A DNA stretch of 64,000 bases, taken from assembly GCA_964474755.1 (NCBI GenBank), contig CAYYUG010000010.1, forward strand, positions 1 to 64,000, read 5' to 3'. A program made the translations under genes and the position numbers. The notes below the pieces were generated by a model, which was not told the DNA's origin, did no database searches, and saw only the letters and a program-made list of their open reading frames with translations. Below are positions 34,839 through 43,957 of this stretch, piece by piece. The first letter of the stretch is position 1. Each line of letters opens with the position of its first letter. This DNA is from GCA-2717185 sp964474755 (GTDB lineage Bacteria; Pseudomonadota; Alphaproteobacteria; UBA8366; GCA-2717185).

Positions 34839-37181
34839 TCAGGCCTTTGCCGCTCTGTCCATTGCTTCAAGGATGCGGCGCGGCGTGTACGGTGTTTCGT
34901 TGAATTCTGCGCCGGTCACGGCGAAGGCATCGCGCAGCGCGTTGCCAATCGCAGCCGGCGGGGCGATGGTACCGCCTTCACCCATGCCCTTGAGACCGTA
35001 TCGGGTGAATTTGGCGGGCGTCACTATGTGGCCGATCTTGATGTCGGGAACCTCAGTCGCACCTGGCAGTAAATAATCGGCGAATGTTGTAGCCAGAGGC
35101 TGGCCGTTCTCGTCGAAGACGCTTTCCTCATAGAGAGCGGTGCCTATGCCCTGCGCGACGCCACCAACAATCTGACCGTCGACGATCATCGGATTGACCA
35201 CGTTACCGCAATCCTCAACCACCGCGTAGTCCATCAGTTCTGCTGCGCCGGTTTGGGGATCGACCGCGATCACGGCGGCGTGGGTGGCGTAGGAAAAGAC
35301 CCCCGTCGACTCATTTGGTTCGTAGGTCGCCGTCGCGTCCAGTGCAGGGTCGATGCCGTCTGGTAGTGCTTCCTGACGCAAATGGGCAATACGGGCAAGC
35401 TCCGCGATGGGGATCGATCCGGTGCCGCCCCGCGCTTCCCCATGGGCGAACCGCACCAGTTCGACTGTGCACTGCAGATGATGGGCGGCGATGACAGCCA
35501 GCTTCTCTCGCAAGATGATACAGGCGTTAGAGACAGCGCCACCGCTCATCACCATGGAGCGTGAGGCGAAAGTCCCAAAACCAAACGGAGACATTCCGGT
35601 ATCGCCGAACTTCACCATGATATTGTCAGGGTGGATGCTCAATTCCTCATGTGCGACCTGAGACAGGGTTGTTTCTAACCCTTGGCCGTGAGAATGAATG
35701 CCGACCAGCAGAACGAGTGTGCCGTCCGGATTGATCCGAGCCGTGGCGCTTTCGTAACCAGGAATGATAGGTGAGCCACGCCGTGTCCATTCCGCCGCGC
35801 CATGTGCTGTCTGTTCGGTGTAACTGGAGAGACCCACCCCCCAGAACCGGCCGTCCTCCGCGAGGCCCTGCCGGGCGCGGATGCCCTCATAGTCAACCAG
35901 GCTCGCCGCGCGGCGCACGCTTTCCGGGTAATCGCCATTGTCGAATCGCATGCCTCCAACCGCTTCGTAGGGCATCTTGTCGGCAGGCACCATGTTGGCT
36001 ATGCGAACATCCAACGGATCACGGCCGACCGCACGGGCGACCTCGTCGATGGTGCGCTCGATGGCGAAGCAGGCTCCGGGCCGTGCAACACCGCGATATA
36101 CGCCCAGGGGCGGCTTGTTGGTCGCAACAGTCCAGGTCCGGCATCGCATGTGCTCTATCCGATACGGTCCCGTCAGATTGCGCGCCGCCATTCCGGTTTC
36201 CATAAAAGGACCCGAGTGCCAAAGCGCGTAGGCGCCTGCGTTGACGGTCAGTTCCGCATCGATGCCCTGAATCAACCCATCGTGGTTGGCGTAGGCGGTT
36301 ACCCGGTAGACATGTTCGCGCGCCTGTGGTGCAGCCATCAGATGTTCGCGCCGATCCTCGAGCCATCGGATTGGCTTACCGGTTTCTAGCGCGATAGCAC
36401 AGACGACGATCTCCTCCGGCATGAGCCGGGCCTTTCCGCCAAACCCGCCGCCCACATCGGGGGCAATGATACGCAGTTGATGGGTCGGAAGGTTCAGCAT
36501 TTGCGACAGTCCGGTGCGCATCAGATGCGGGATCTGCGTTGACAGATAGACCAGCAATTCACTGGCCCGCTCGTCCCAGTGCGCCAGAACCGCGCGAGGT
36601 TCCAGTGGCGAAGTAGACTGCCGGTTCATCCGATAGTCCCGCGTGACCACCACTGGCGCGTTGCGGACGCTGTCGATATCGCCACCGGCGATGTCCGCCT
36701 GAACGAAGACATTGTCGCCCCATTCGTCATGTACCAGGGCGGGTGGGTCGTCACGCGCTACCAAAGGGTCGGACAGGGCCGGCATTTCTTCTATATCGGC
36801 AATGAGCGCGTCGGTCAGGTCCTCTGCTTCGGCCCTGTTGGAACCAAGGCAGGCCGCGATGCATTCCCCTGCGTAGCGAACTTTTTCTGTGGCGAGCGCA
36901 TGATGATCGGCCGGCTTGAAACCCGGTACGGAAGGCTCCACGCGAACTGGGTTGATGCGGGTCAATCTTGCGGCCGTGTAGACCCGGTCTTCCTTTCCTT
37001 CGGGGATTTCGATCCCCAGCAAGCGACCATGCGCATGAGCGCTGCGGAGGAAAGCGACATCCAATGTTCCCGGGATCGTCACATCGGCGACGTACAGGCC
37101 CTTGCCGCGCAGAAAACGTTGGTCCTCCTTGCGCGGCAACCGTGCGCCGACGCCTAATGCCGTATCCTTGGAGTTAGTCAC
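34839..37181 (-). CDS. Xanthine dehydrogenase-family Mo-cofactor (large) subunit, copy 2
   Basis: About 780 residues from a GTG at 37181, eight bases after the UbiD stop; an ATG at 37220 would overlap UbiD. The N-terminal aldehyde-oxidase domain (GVGARLPRKEDQRFLRGKGLYVADV) precedes the molybdopterin-binding part. It has APDVGGGFGGKARL, the substrate-loop VYRGVARPGACFAIER and the catalytic-Glu motif KGMGEGGTIAPPAA. The loop differs from the AYRCSFR of carbon monoxide dehydrogenase, so CO is not the substrate. It hydroxylates a carbon of an aldehyde or N-heterocycle using water. It is the last gene of a seven-gene operon and shares the upstream FAD and 2Fe-2S subunits, of which there are two sets. 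Confidence 0.9.
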   Translation of the reverse strand: MTNSKDTALGVGARLPRKEDQRFLRGKGLYVADVTIPGTLDVAFLRSAHAHGRLLGIEIPEGKEDRVYTAARLTRINPVRVEPSVPGFKPADHHALATEKVRYAGECIAACLGSNRAEAEDLTDALIADIEEMPALSDPLVARDDPPALVHDEWGDNVFVQADIAGGDIDSVRNAPVVVTRDYRMNRQSTSPLEPRAVLAHWDERASELLVYLSTQIPHLMRTGLSQMLNLPTHQLRIIAPDVGGGFGGKARLMPEEIVVCAIALETGKPIRWLEDRREHLMAAPQAREHVYRVTAYANHDGLIQGIDAELTVNAGAYALWHSGPFMETGMAARNLTGPYRIEHMRCRTWTVATNKPPLGVYRGVARPGACFAIERTIDEVARAVGRDPLDVRIANMVPADKMPYEAVGGMRFDNGDYPESVRRAASLVDYEGIRARQGLAEDGRFWGVGLSSYTEQTAHGAAEWTRRGSPIIPGYESATARINPDGTLVLLVGIHSHGQGLETTLSQVAHEELSIHPDNIMVKFGDTGMSPFGFGTFASRSMVMSGGAVSNACIILREKLAVIAAHHLQCTVELVRFAHGEARGGTGSIPIAELARIAHLRQEALPDGIDPALDATATYEPNESTGVFSYATHAAVIAVDPQTGAAELMDYAVVEDCGNVVNPMIVDGQIVGGVAQGIGTALYEESVFDENGQPLATTFADYLLPGATEVPDIKIGHIVTPAKFTRYGLKGMGEGGTIAPPAAIGNALRDAFAVTGAEFNETPYTPRRILEAMDRAAKA

Positions 37182-37189
37182 CTGGCTGC

Positions 37190-38644
37190 TTACACGCCAC
37201 CGGGCAGCACGTGTGCCCATTTTTCCCGGATGCGGTCATCAAGTTCCCGGCTGGAGCGAGCGACGGTGGGAAAATCATCCATGCGGTCCCACGGCCGGCA
37301 GGCATCAATGACGACGCGCGAATTGCGTTTGTCCGTATCGCTGTCATAGCACATCGGATCGAGCGAGGTGCTCCAGCAGCCATCGAGCCTTTCCAAATCT
37401 ATACGCGGATCGAAGCGAGTGCACATCGCCCACAGAACGTCGTTAGTGTTGGTTGGATCGATATCGTCATCGACGACGACAACCCAGCGGTTGGTGTAGC
37501 CGCCGGCGTAGCATTGCGAAGCGATCAGACCAGCCTGCTTGGAATGGCCTCCATAGCGTTGTTTGATCGAAACAGTCAGCCACAACCGGCTGCCGCCTGC
37601 CTCGTGTGCGCATACGCCTTGAATATCAGGAATACCCGCCGCTTCCAGCTGGTTCCACACGGCACCGCTACGATAGCTGCCCAAATAATATGTGTTGTCG
37701 TTTGGCGGTACGGCGGGGATCACCCCCAGCAGGACGGGATCGTCGCGATGCATGAAAGTCTCGATCCGGATGGCAGGTTGCCGCCGTTTACCCCCGGCAT
37801 AGTATCCCGTCCATTCGCCGAGTGGCCCCTCTTCGATGAGATCGTCCTTCATGATGAATCCTTCGAAGGCGATCTCCGCATTGGCCGGGACGGGGATGCC
37901 GGTGCGCGGCATTTCCAGGGTTCGCACAGGTTCTCCGAAGATACCGCCGACCGCGTCGTATTCGCTAACCCCTTGTGGGATTTCCAGACCGGCGATCATC
38001 AGCAGGGTAGGATGCATGCCGGCTACGACGGCGACCGGGCATGGCTCACCTCTGCTATGATACTTGTCCATAATCAGGCGGCCATGCCGGCCTGGCGACA
38101 TCATTACAGAGGCAGTCTTCGGCCCGTGGGTTTGCACCCTGTAGGCACCGTAATTCACCCAACCCGTGTCCGGGTCTTTCATCACCACCATGCATCCGGT
38201 GCCGATGAACGGGCCGCCATCATGTTCGTGCCAGGTCGGCGTCGGGATCGAAGTGATGTCAATGGCATCGCCCTCGATCACGTTTTCATGCAACGCGCCT
38301 GTGGTCACGACCTCCGGCGCGCATTTTGGCGCGTTTTTCATATAGTCTCGCCACCACAGCACTAAGTCGAGCTCCGAACCATCGGCCGGTAGTCCAAGCG
38401 CGATATTAATCCGCGCGACGGATGTCAGGACGTTGGCGAGCACGCGATGGCCTGTCGGGAAGCCCGGCACTTCGTCGAACAGGATTGCTGGATTACCCAT
38501 TTGCCGCTGATAGAGATCGAGGATCCCACCAATCTCTTCGGTCGTCTCGGCACCCGTGATTGTCTTCAGCGCCCCTTCCGCCTCCACTGCCTCCATCCAG
38601 TGTCGGAGATCCTGGTCCCAGTTGCGTCCTGAACTATCCGCCAT
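37190..38644 (-). CDS. UbiD-family (de)carboxylase, prenylated-FMN dependent
   Basis: About 484 residues from the ATG at 38644, preceded by GGAGATCC. The UbiD/Fdc active-site residues are kept: Arg169 in YGAYRVQTHG, and Glu272 and Glu277 in EEGPLGEWTGYY, matching the Arg and two Glu of characterised enzymes. The family reversibly decarboxylates aromatic, heteroaromatic or alpha,beta-unsaturated acids with prenyl-FMN made by UbiX, which is not in this window. The gene sits between the two Mo large subunits, 10 and 8 bases from its neighbours, so it is surely part of the same transcript. The likely substrate is an aromatic or heteroaromatic acid linked to the hydroxylation step; this is inference. 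Confidence 0.92.
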   Translation of the reverse strand: MADSSGRNWDQDLRHWMEAVEAEGALKTITGAETTEEIGGILDLYQRQMGNPAILFDEVPGFPTGHRVLANVLTSVARINIALGLPADGSELDLVLWWRDYMKNAPKCAPEVVTTGALHENVIEGDAIDITSIPTPTWHEHDGGPFIGTGCMVVMKDPDTGWVNYGAYRVQTHGPKTASVMMSPGRHGRLIMDKYHSRGEPCPVAVVAGMHPTLLMIAGLEIPQGVSEYDAVGGIFGEPVRTLEMPRTGIPVPANAEIAFEGFIMKDDLIEEGPLGEWTGYYAGGKRRQPAIRIETFMHRDDPVLLGVIPAVPPNDNTYYLGSYRSGAVWNQLEAAGIPDIQGVCAHEAGGSRLWLTVSIKQRYGGHSKQAGLIASQCYAGGYTNRWVVVVDDDIDPTNTNDVLWAMCTRFDPRIDLERLDGCWSTSLDPMCYDSDTDKRNSRVVIDACRPWDRMDDFPTVARSSRELDDRIREKWAHVLPGGV

Positions 38645-38654
38645 TTTGGATCTC

Positions 38655-41042
38655 CTAAACCTTGCCCAGCGCATGCAGCACGGTTTCCGGTGTCATCGGC
38701 TGTGCCGTGACCACTGCATCAAAGGGGCGGAGTGCATTATTGACTGCGCACATGACAACGCCTGGTGCGGCTCCCGTTCCGGATTCGCCGGCTCCCTTGG
38801 CGCCAAGCTCTGACTCACTTGTTGGCGTTTCGATATGGGCGACTTCGATATCCGGCATTTCCGATGCCATTGGTGTGAGGTAATCAGCCATCGAGCCGTT
38901 CAGTAGCTGCCCGTTATCGTCGTATAGACAATGTTCGTAGAGCGCGCCGCCGAGACCCTGCACGCATCCACCGCGCACCTGCTCGTCGGCGAGGTTAGGG
39001 TTGATGATGCGGCCGCAATCTTCGACCACCCAATGTTTCAGGAGACGGATAAATCCGGTGTCGACATCGACTTCCACATAAGCACCGTGAATACCGTTGG
39101 TGAAGATGTAGGGCAGTCCGGTAAGCCGAAAGCGGCGGGTCGTTGATAAAGTGGGCTGATAGTCGTTTGGCAGCTCGCCTAGCTGGAAATGCCCAATACG
39201 GCCGATTTCCGACAGGGAGATGCGCACTTCATCGCTACCCGCGGTGACGACGTTGCCGGCGACTATGTCGAGGGTCTGAGCATCGGACTGCAGCAGGATA
39301 CCGGCCATGCTGAGGATTTCCCGCCGCAAATCGCGGCTCGCCTGATAGACCGCTTCGCCGCCGATCGCCGTGGCGCGAGATGCGTAGGTGCCGCCGCCAT
39401 AGGGCACGGCATCCGTGTCACCTTCTATGACGCGGATGCTCTCAAGGGGTACGCCGAGCGCGGTGGCTGCGATCTGTCCCATGACTGTATCTACGCCCTG
39501 GCCTTGGTCGGTGACGCCGACGGTGCAAATCACACCGCCGGAGGGTTCTAGCTTGATCGTGCAGGCGTCCTGCGAGGCGATTGGGGCACCGCCTGAGCCG
39601 TAATAGCCCTGTGGGCCGGGCGCGGTACCCTTGATGAAGCCGGCTATGCCGATGCCGCGATGCACTCCCTGTTCGCGCAGAGCTTCTTGCTCTCGCTTTA
39701 GTCCCTCGTAATCCATCAGACCAACCAGCTTATCTAGGCATGCTTCGTGCGAAAGATCGTTGACCGGAACGCCTGATGGCGCAACATTCGGATAACCACC
39801 ATCCGGCATCACGTTGCGGCGACGAAAAACCACGGGGTCCATGCCCAAGGTTTCGGCCGCACGGTCGACCATGTGCTCACCGACGGAGATGCCGATTGGA
39901 TGGCCGACAGCCCGGTATTGCGAGGTGGGCACCTTATTGAGATAGACCACGGTGGTCTTGGCGCGATAGTTCTGGAACTTGTACGGTCCGGCGGTAATAT
40001 TAAGAACTTGATTGGCTTCGAACACGCTGGTCCGTGGATAGGCGGAATAGGCGCCCACACCCGCTAAATCGTCGATTTCCACTGCTTGGATGTCACCTTC
40101 CTTGCTGACCGCGATGCGGGCGGAGATCTGGTGCTCGCGCGCGTGGATATCGGAGACGAAGGATTCTAATCGGTCGGCGATGAACTTCACTGGCCGCCCC
40201 AGTTGAATAGATGCTGCGGTTGCGGCGACTTCGTCGCCGAAAGTATGAATTTTCAAGCCAAAGGATCCACCGACATCGGGCGCTATGATGCGGACATTGT
40301 GTTCTGGCACTCCGAGTGTTCGAGCGAAGACGGCCTGGATCATATGCGGAACCTGGCTGCTGGTATGAATAGTCAACCGCTGCGTGCCGGGATCATAGTC
40401 GGCGAGTAGTGCCCGCGGTTCGAGGCTAACCGCCGTGTGGCGGCCAAAAGAGAAATCTTCCTTGAGCACGATATCGGCCGAAGCAAAGGCATCGTCGACA
40501 GCGCCGCGATCGATTGTTTTAGTGAAGGCGAGATTGTCGCCGAGATCGGGATGCAGGACCGGTGTGTTCGCGTCGAGGGCCGTTTCGGCTTCTGTCGTTG
40601 GCGGGATCACCTCCCACTCGATGGCAACTTGTTCGCAGGCATCTTCCGCCAGCGCTCGGCTCTCAGCTACGACCATGACAACCGGCTCCCCTTGCCAGCA
40701 GGCTCGGTCCACCGCCATCGCAAATTGAGGGGCAGATTTCATGCCTTCGAAACAAGACAGCGTACCGATCCAGGGACCGGTGCTTCGCTCGGCCAACTCC
40801 GCGCCAGTCATAATCAGCACGACACCTGGCATCGTTTCGGCTTCCGCGGCATCGATCTTGAGAATTCTGGCATGCGCGTGCGGGCTGCGCACAAATGCCG
40901 CATGGACGGTACGTGGCAGACTTATGTCGTCCGTATAGCGGCCGCGACCAGCCACGGTCCGCCGCGCGCTCGTCCGGGAAAGTGAGCGGCCGATATGGCT
41001 GTTTGGCCCCTCGAACACGCTGTTGGAAACGCTGTCGTTCAT
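38655..41042 (-). CDS. Xanthine dehydrogenase-family Mo-cofactor (large) subunit, copy 1
   Basis: About 795 residues from the ATG at 41042, which overlaps the 2Fe-2S subunit stop by four bases; the longer frame to 41222 would lie inside that gene. Landmarks are IGRSLSRTSARRTVAGRGRYTDD, APDVGGSFGLKIHTFG, the substrate loop QYRAVGHPIGISVGE and the catalytic-Glu motif GAKGAGESGTGAAPG. The loop again is not of the CO dehydrogenase type and differs from that of the second large subunit, so the two may accept different substrates. It is followed ten bases later by UbiD. Confidence 0.92.
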   Translation of the reverse strand: MNDSVSNSVFEGPNSHIGRSLSRTSARRTVAGRGRYTDDISLPRTVHAAFVRSPHAHARILKIDAAEAETMPGVVLIMTGAELAERSTGPWIGTLSCFEGMKSAPQFAMAVDRACWQGEPVVMVVAESRALAEDACEQVAIEWEVIPPTTEAETALDANTPVLHPDLGDNLAFTKTIDRGAVDDAFASADIVLKEDFSFGRHTAVSLEPRALLADYDPGTQRLTIHTSSQVPHMIQAVFARTLGVPEHNVRIIAPDVGGSFGLKIHTFGDEVAATAASIQLGRPVKFIADRLESFVSDIHAREHQISARIAVSKEGDIQAVEIDDLAGVGAYSAYPRTSVFEANQVLNITAGPYKFQNYRAKTTVVYLNKVPTSQYRAVGHPIGISVGEHMVDRAAETLGMDPVVFRRRNVMPDGGYPNVAPSGVPVNDLSHEACLDKLVGLMDYEGLKREQEALREQGVHRGIGIAGFIKGTAPGPQGYYGSGGAPIASQDACTIKLEPSGGVICTVGVTDQGQGVDTVMGQIAATALGVPLESIRVIEGDTDAVPYGGGTYASRATAIGGEAVYQASRDLRREILSMAGILLQSDAQTLDIVAGNVVTAGSDEVRISLSEIGRIGHFQLGELPNDYQPTLSTTRRFRLTGLPYIFTNGIHGAYVEVDVDTGFIRLLKHWVVEDCGRIINPNLADEQVRGGCVQGLGGALYEHCLYDDNGQLLNGSMADYLTPMASEMPDIEVAHIETPTSESELGAKGAGESGTGAAPGVVMCAVNNALRPFDAVVTAQPMTPETVLHALGKV

Positions 41043-41527
41043 GACGCCTTCTCCAGCCGCTGTTTCAAGGTGGTTTCGACGGCATCGACGATTGCGTGAT
41101 ATCCGGTACAACGGCAGTAGTTGCCGGACAGGAATTCGCGAATTTCTGCGCGTGTTTTTGGTGTAGCCTCGCGTAGCAATTCCGCTGCGGTGATCAGCAT
41201 TCCGGGTGTGCAGAAGCCGCATTGTAGAGCGTCACGTTCAACAAAATTTTCTTGCAGATCGGCGATTTCGCCGCTTGCCGTCAGCCCTTCGACGGTCTCG
41301 ATGTTGGTGCCGTCCGCCTGTATGGCGAGGATCAGGCAGCCTCTCACCACATCGCCATCGAGGCGCACAGAACAGGCGCCGCAGATCCCATGCTCACAGC
41401 CCAGATGGGAACCGGTTAGGGCAAGTTCGCCGCGAAGAAAATCGACCAGATGTTGACGTGCATCGACTAGCTTGGTCACCTTGTCGCCATTCACCGTGAG
41501 AGTGATAGTCTTAGTCTCGTCGCTCAT
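41039..41527 (-). CDS. (2Fe-2S)-binding subunit of Mo hydroxylase (CoxS-like), copy 1
   Basis: About 162 residues from the ATG at 41527, overlapping the FAD subunit stop by four bases. The plant-type 2Fe-2S ligands are GCEHGICGACSVRLDG and a later Cys in RGCLILA. The C-terminal helical 2Fe-2S domain has CGFCTPGM and CRCTGYHAIV. It passes electrons from the Mo centre to FAD. It is coupled by ATGA overlaps to both neighbours, FAD subunit upstream and Mo subunit downstream. Confidence 0.95.
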   Translation of the reverse strand: MSDETKTITLTVNGDKVTKLVDARQHLVDFLRGELALTGSHLGCEHGICGACSVRLDGDVVRGCLILAIQADGTNIETVEGLTASGEIADLQENFVERDALQCGFCTPGMLITAAELLREATPKTRAEIREFLSGNYCRCTGYHAIVDAVETTLKQRLEKAS

Positions 41528-42393
41528 GCCGCCCTCGCCCGCTCGATTGCGCAATCCAGCACGCGGCCAGTTAGCACGCGCTGTAGATGCAGCTTAAATT
41601 CAGCACTGCCTTGCAGATTGTCCATCGGGTCCAGGTCTTTGGATAGGGCCGCAATCGCAGACGACCGGCTGTCCGCTGACCAGGGTTTCCCCGCGATCGC
41701 GGCGGCGGCATTCGATGCGAGTGTCGGCCGATCTTCGCTGGCAAAATAGACCAAACGCGCATCCGTGACGGTTTCTTCATCGATTTCAGCCGAGCAGGCG
41801 ACACCGGCGATGGCAAAGTCTCCTTGTCGACGGCTTAGTTCCATGAAGGCGTGAAAGGTTTGAGAGCTCTGACAAGGGATTTGGATTTCAGTCAGCATCT
41901 CGTCTGGCTCCCGCTCAGTCTCGAATAAACCCTTGAAAAAATCTCCTGCCTTGACGTGTCGTTGCCCGCGCACGCTTTCGACCACGATCGTCGCATTAAG
42001 CGCCAACGCGCAGGCCGGCAGCTCAGCCGCGGGATCGGCGAGCGCAATGCTGCCGCCGAATGTACCGCGATTGCGCACGGCAACATGGGCCACATGCGGC
42101 ATTGCCTCTGCGATCAGGGGCAGGTGCTTGGCGACGATCGGCGATTGTAGGACCGACGTGTGCCGTGTCAGCGCTCCGATACGAACCATGTCGTCTTCGA
42201 CAGAAATTCCTTCGAGCGCATCAAGCCGATTGATATCGATCAATAGATCGGGCTTTGACAGCCGCATGTTTAGTGTAGGCATCAAACTCTGACCTCCTGC
42301 GAGGATGTTTGCTTCATCCCTGTGTTCCGAAAGGAGTTCCAAAGCCTGTTCCACGCTTTCGGCGCGCGTATAGGTCAGTTTTGGTGATTTCAT
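41524..42393 (-). CDS. FAD-binding subunit of Mo hydroxylase (CoxM-like), copy 1
   Basis: About 289 residues from the ATG at 42393; the upstream extension lies in the previous gene's sequence. FAD-contact motifs of the CoxM family are ILAGGQSLMPTLNMRLSKP near residue 33 and VAVRNRGTFGGSIALADPAAELP. It takes electrons from the 2Fe-2S subunit and passes them to an external acceptor. It starts 37 bases after the second 2Fe-2S gene and overlaps the next gene by four bases. Confidence 0.93.
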   Translation of the reverse strand: MKSPKLTYTRAESVEQALELLSEHRDEANILAGGQSLMPTLNMRLSKPDLLIDINRLDALEGISVEDDMVRIGALTRHTSVLQSPIVAKHLPLIAEAMPHVAHVAVRNRGTFGGSIALADPAAELPACALALNATIVVESVRGQRHVKAGDFFKGLFETEREPDEMLTEIQIPCQSSQTFHAFMELSRRQGDFAIAGVACSAEIDEETVTDARLVYFASEDRPTLASNAAAAIAGKPWSADSRSSAIAALSKDLDPMDNLQGSAEFKLHLQRVLTGRVLDCAIERARAA

Positions 42394-42430
42394 GGTGCCA
42401 TCCCCGCCCGATAGTGTCGCTCGCTCAAAT

Positions 42431-42919
42431 TTAGTTTCCTCTTTTTTCGATTGTTGCCCGCTGTACTTCCAGCACCGACATAATAGCGCGGACAATGCCG
42501 GCATATCCGGTGCAGCGGCAAATGTTTCCTGCGAGTTCGAGGCGCACCCGATCCTCATCAGCGTTCGGTAGCCGGTTTACGATATCGCGTGCGGTGAATA
42601 GCATCGCGGGCGTGCAATAACCGCATTGTAGACCGTGATGTTCCGTGAACGCGTCTTGCAGTGCCGCGATTACTGGATCCGAATTGCTGCCCTCAATTGT
42701 CCGAATATCTGCTCCGTCGCAGCTAATCGCGAAGAGTATGCAGGATCGCACCGGTTCTTCGTCCACCAAGATCGTGCAGGCGCCGCATACTCCATGCTCG
42801 CAACCGAGATGAATACCGGTAAGCCGATGCTGTTCGCGCAGAAAATCGGCAAGTGTAGTTCTCGGCTCAACGGGTGCAGTGACCGTTTCACCATTGATTG
42901 TTAGTGAAACGTTCATCAT
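42431..42919 (-). CDS. (2Fe-2S)-binding subunit of Mo hydroxylase (CoxS-like), copy 2
   Basis: 162 residues. The 2Fe-2S ligands GCEHGVCGACTILVDE and SCILFAISC lie in the N-terminal domain. CGYCTPAMLF and CRCTGYAGIV lie in the C-terminal domain. Tandem ATG codons at 42919 and 42916 overlap the upstream FAD gene's stop. It is paralogous to the copy at 41039-41527 and is separated from it by the first FAD subunit gene. Confidence 0.95.
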   Translation of the reverse strand: MMNVSLTINGETVTAPVEPRTTLADFLREQHRLTGIHLGCEHGVCGACTILVDEEPVRSCILFAISCDGADIRTIEGSNSDPVIAALQDAFTEHHGLQCGYCTPAMLFTARDIVNRLPNADEDRVRLELAGNICRCTGYAGIVRAIMSVLEVQRATIEKRGN

Positions 42920-43746
42920 GTGCTGTAGGCCTGTGCAACTGCGCGCTGCAACGCAATCGCGTGCATCCGTAGCTTAAAAGGGTCGAACGCTTCGCCGGTT
43001 TCGGTTAGTGCCTTGCTCGCTGCCTCGGTATCAAAACGGGTGCCATCGGTTTGTGCGATTGTGGCGGCAGCAGATTCCAGTAGCAACGGTGCGGCCTCGG
43101 TTCCGGCGAGTACGAGCCGGGCGACCCTGGTTGTAGGATCGTATACATAGGCTCCGATCGACTCCGCGAATTCACCTGGTTTGCGGCAAATTTTGTAATA
43201 ACCCCATCGCGCCGCATCAGAAAGAATCGGTAACCGTACCCCACGCACAATTTCGTCTTCTTCGAGAGCGACCGTAAAGGCACTCTGTTGAAATGCGTTG
43301 ATCCCGATCTCCCGACTGCCTGCAGGGCCGTCGATGACTATATGCGCTCCCAATGCCCTCAAGGCCGCTGGCCAGTCCCCTGCTGGATCGGCATGGACAA
43401 GGCTGCCGCCAATAGTGCCTCGGTTGCGCACAGCGCGATAAGCGATGCCCGCGGCGACATGTACCATCATTCCTCGGGTTACATCGGGTAGTATCCCGTC
43501 TTCAATGTTTGCGTGGGTCACCAGCGCCCCGACAAACAAATGATCGGTCGCCTGTGTTACCGCTTTCAAAGGTTCAAGGTCGCGAATATCAATAAGTCGA
43601 TCCGGCCGCGCCAAGCGTAAATTCATCATGGGGCCGAGTGACTGACTACCTGCCAAAACTTTGCTGTCGCCTTCTATTGATGTCAGCGCTGTCACTGCCT
43701 CAGCCAAATCGCTAGTTTTTTTGTAGTCGAATTTTGCTGCTTTCAT
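42916..43746 (-). CDS. FAD-binding subunit of Mo hydroxylase (CoxM-like), copy 2
   Basis: 276 residues. The FAD-binding landmarks are VLAGSQSLGPMMNLRLARP and YRAVRNRGTIGGSLVHADPAGD. The arrangement matches CoxM-like medium subunits. It is the first gene of the seven-gene operon; the 5' side (43747 onward) contains the remains of a MaoC-like gene and the presumed promoter. It is clearly diverged from the other FAD subunit, so this is an old duplication or a second independent enzyme, not a recent tandem copy. Confidence 0.93.
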   Translation of the reverse strand: MKAAKFDYKKTSDLAEAVTALTSIEGDSKVLAGSQSLGPMMNLRLARPDRLIDIRDLEPLKAVTQATDHLFVGALVTHANIEDGILPDVTRGMMVHVAAGIAYRAVRNRGTIGGSLVHADPAGDWPAALRALGAHIVIDGPAGSREIGINAFQQSAFTVALEEDEIVRGVRLPILSDAARWGYYKICRKPGEFAESIGAYVYDPTTRVARLVLAGTEAAPLLLESAAATIAQTDGTRFDTEAASKALTETGEAFDPFKLRMHAIALQRAVAQAYST

Positions 43747-43957
43747 CGCTCTATCTTGAGCTTATCCCTGTAACCATGCCGGCCATGAAAGCATGGTATG
43801 GTATCGTGGGAGACAGCCGCAACGGTCAAGAGATCGAAAGTTTACCCGGTTGTCCGCAATTTAGATGGAGTAAAGATCGACGAAGAAACCGCTTTATCAC
43901 CCAGCGTTGCCCTGCTTCGCCAACAATCTGAACAGGCGATTCTGTGCATCGTTGGCC

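Noticed and set aside
34839..43746. Aerobic carbon monoxide dehydrogenase (coxMSL)
   Set aside because: Neither large subunit has the AYRCSFR active-site loop, and a UbiD gene and duplicate subunits do not fit a cox operon.
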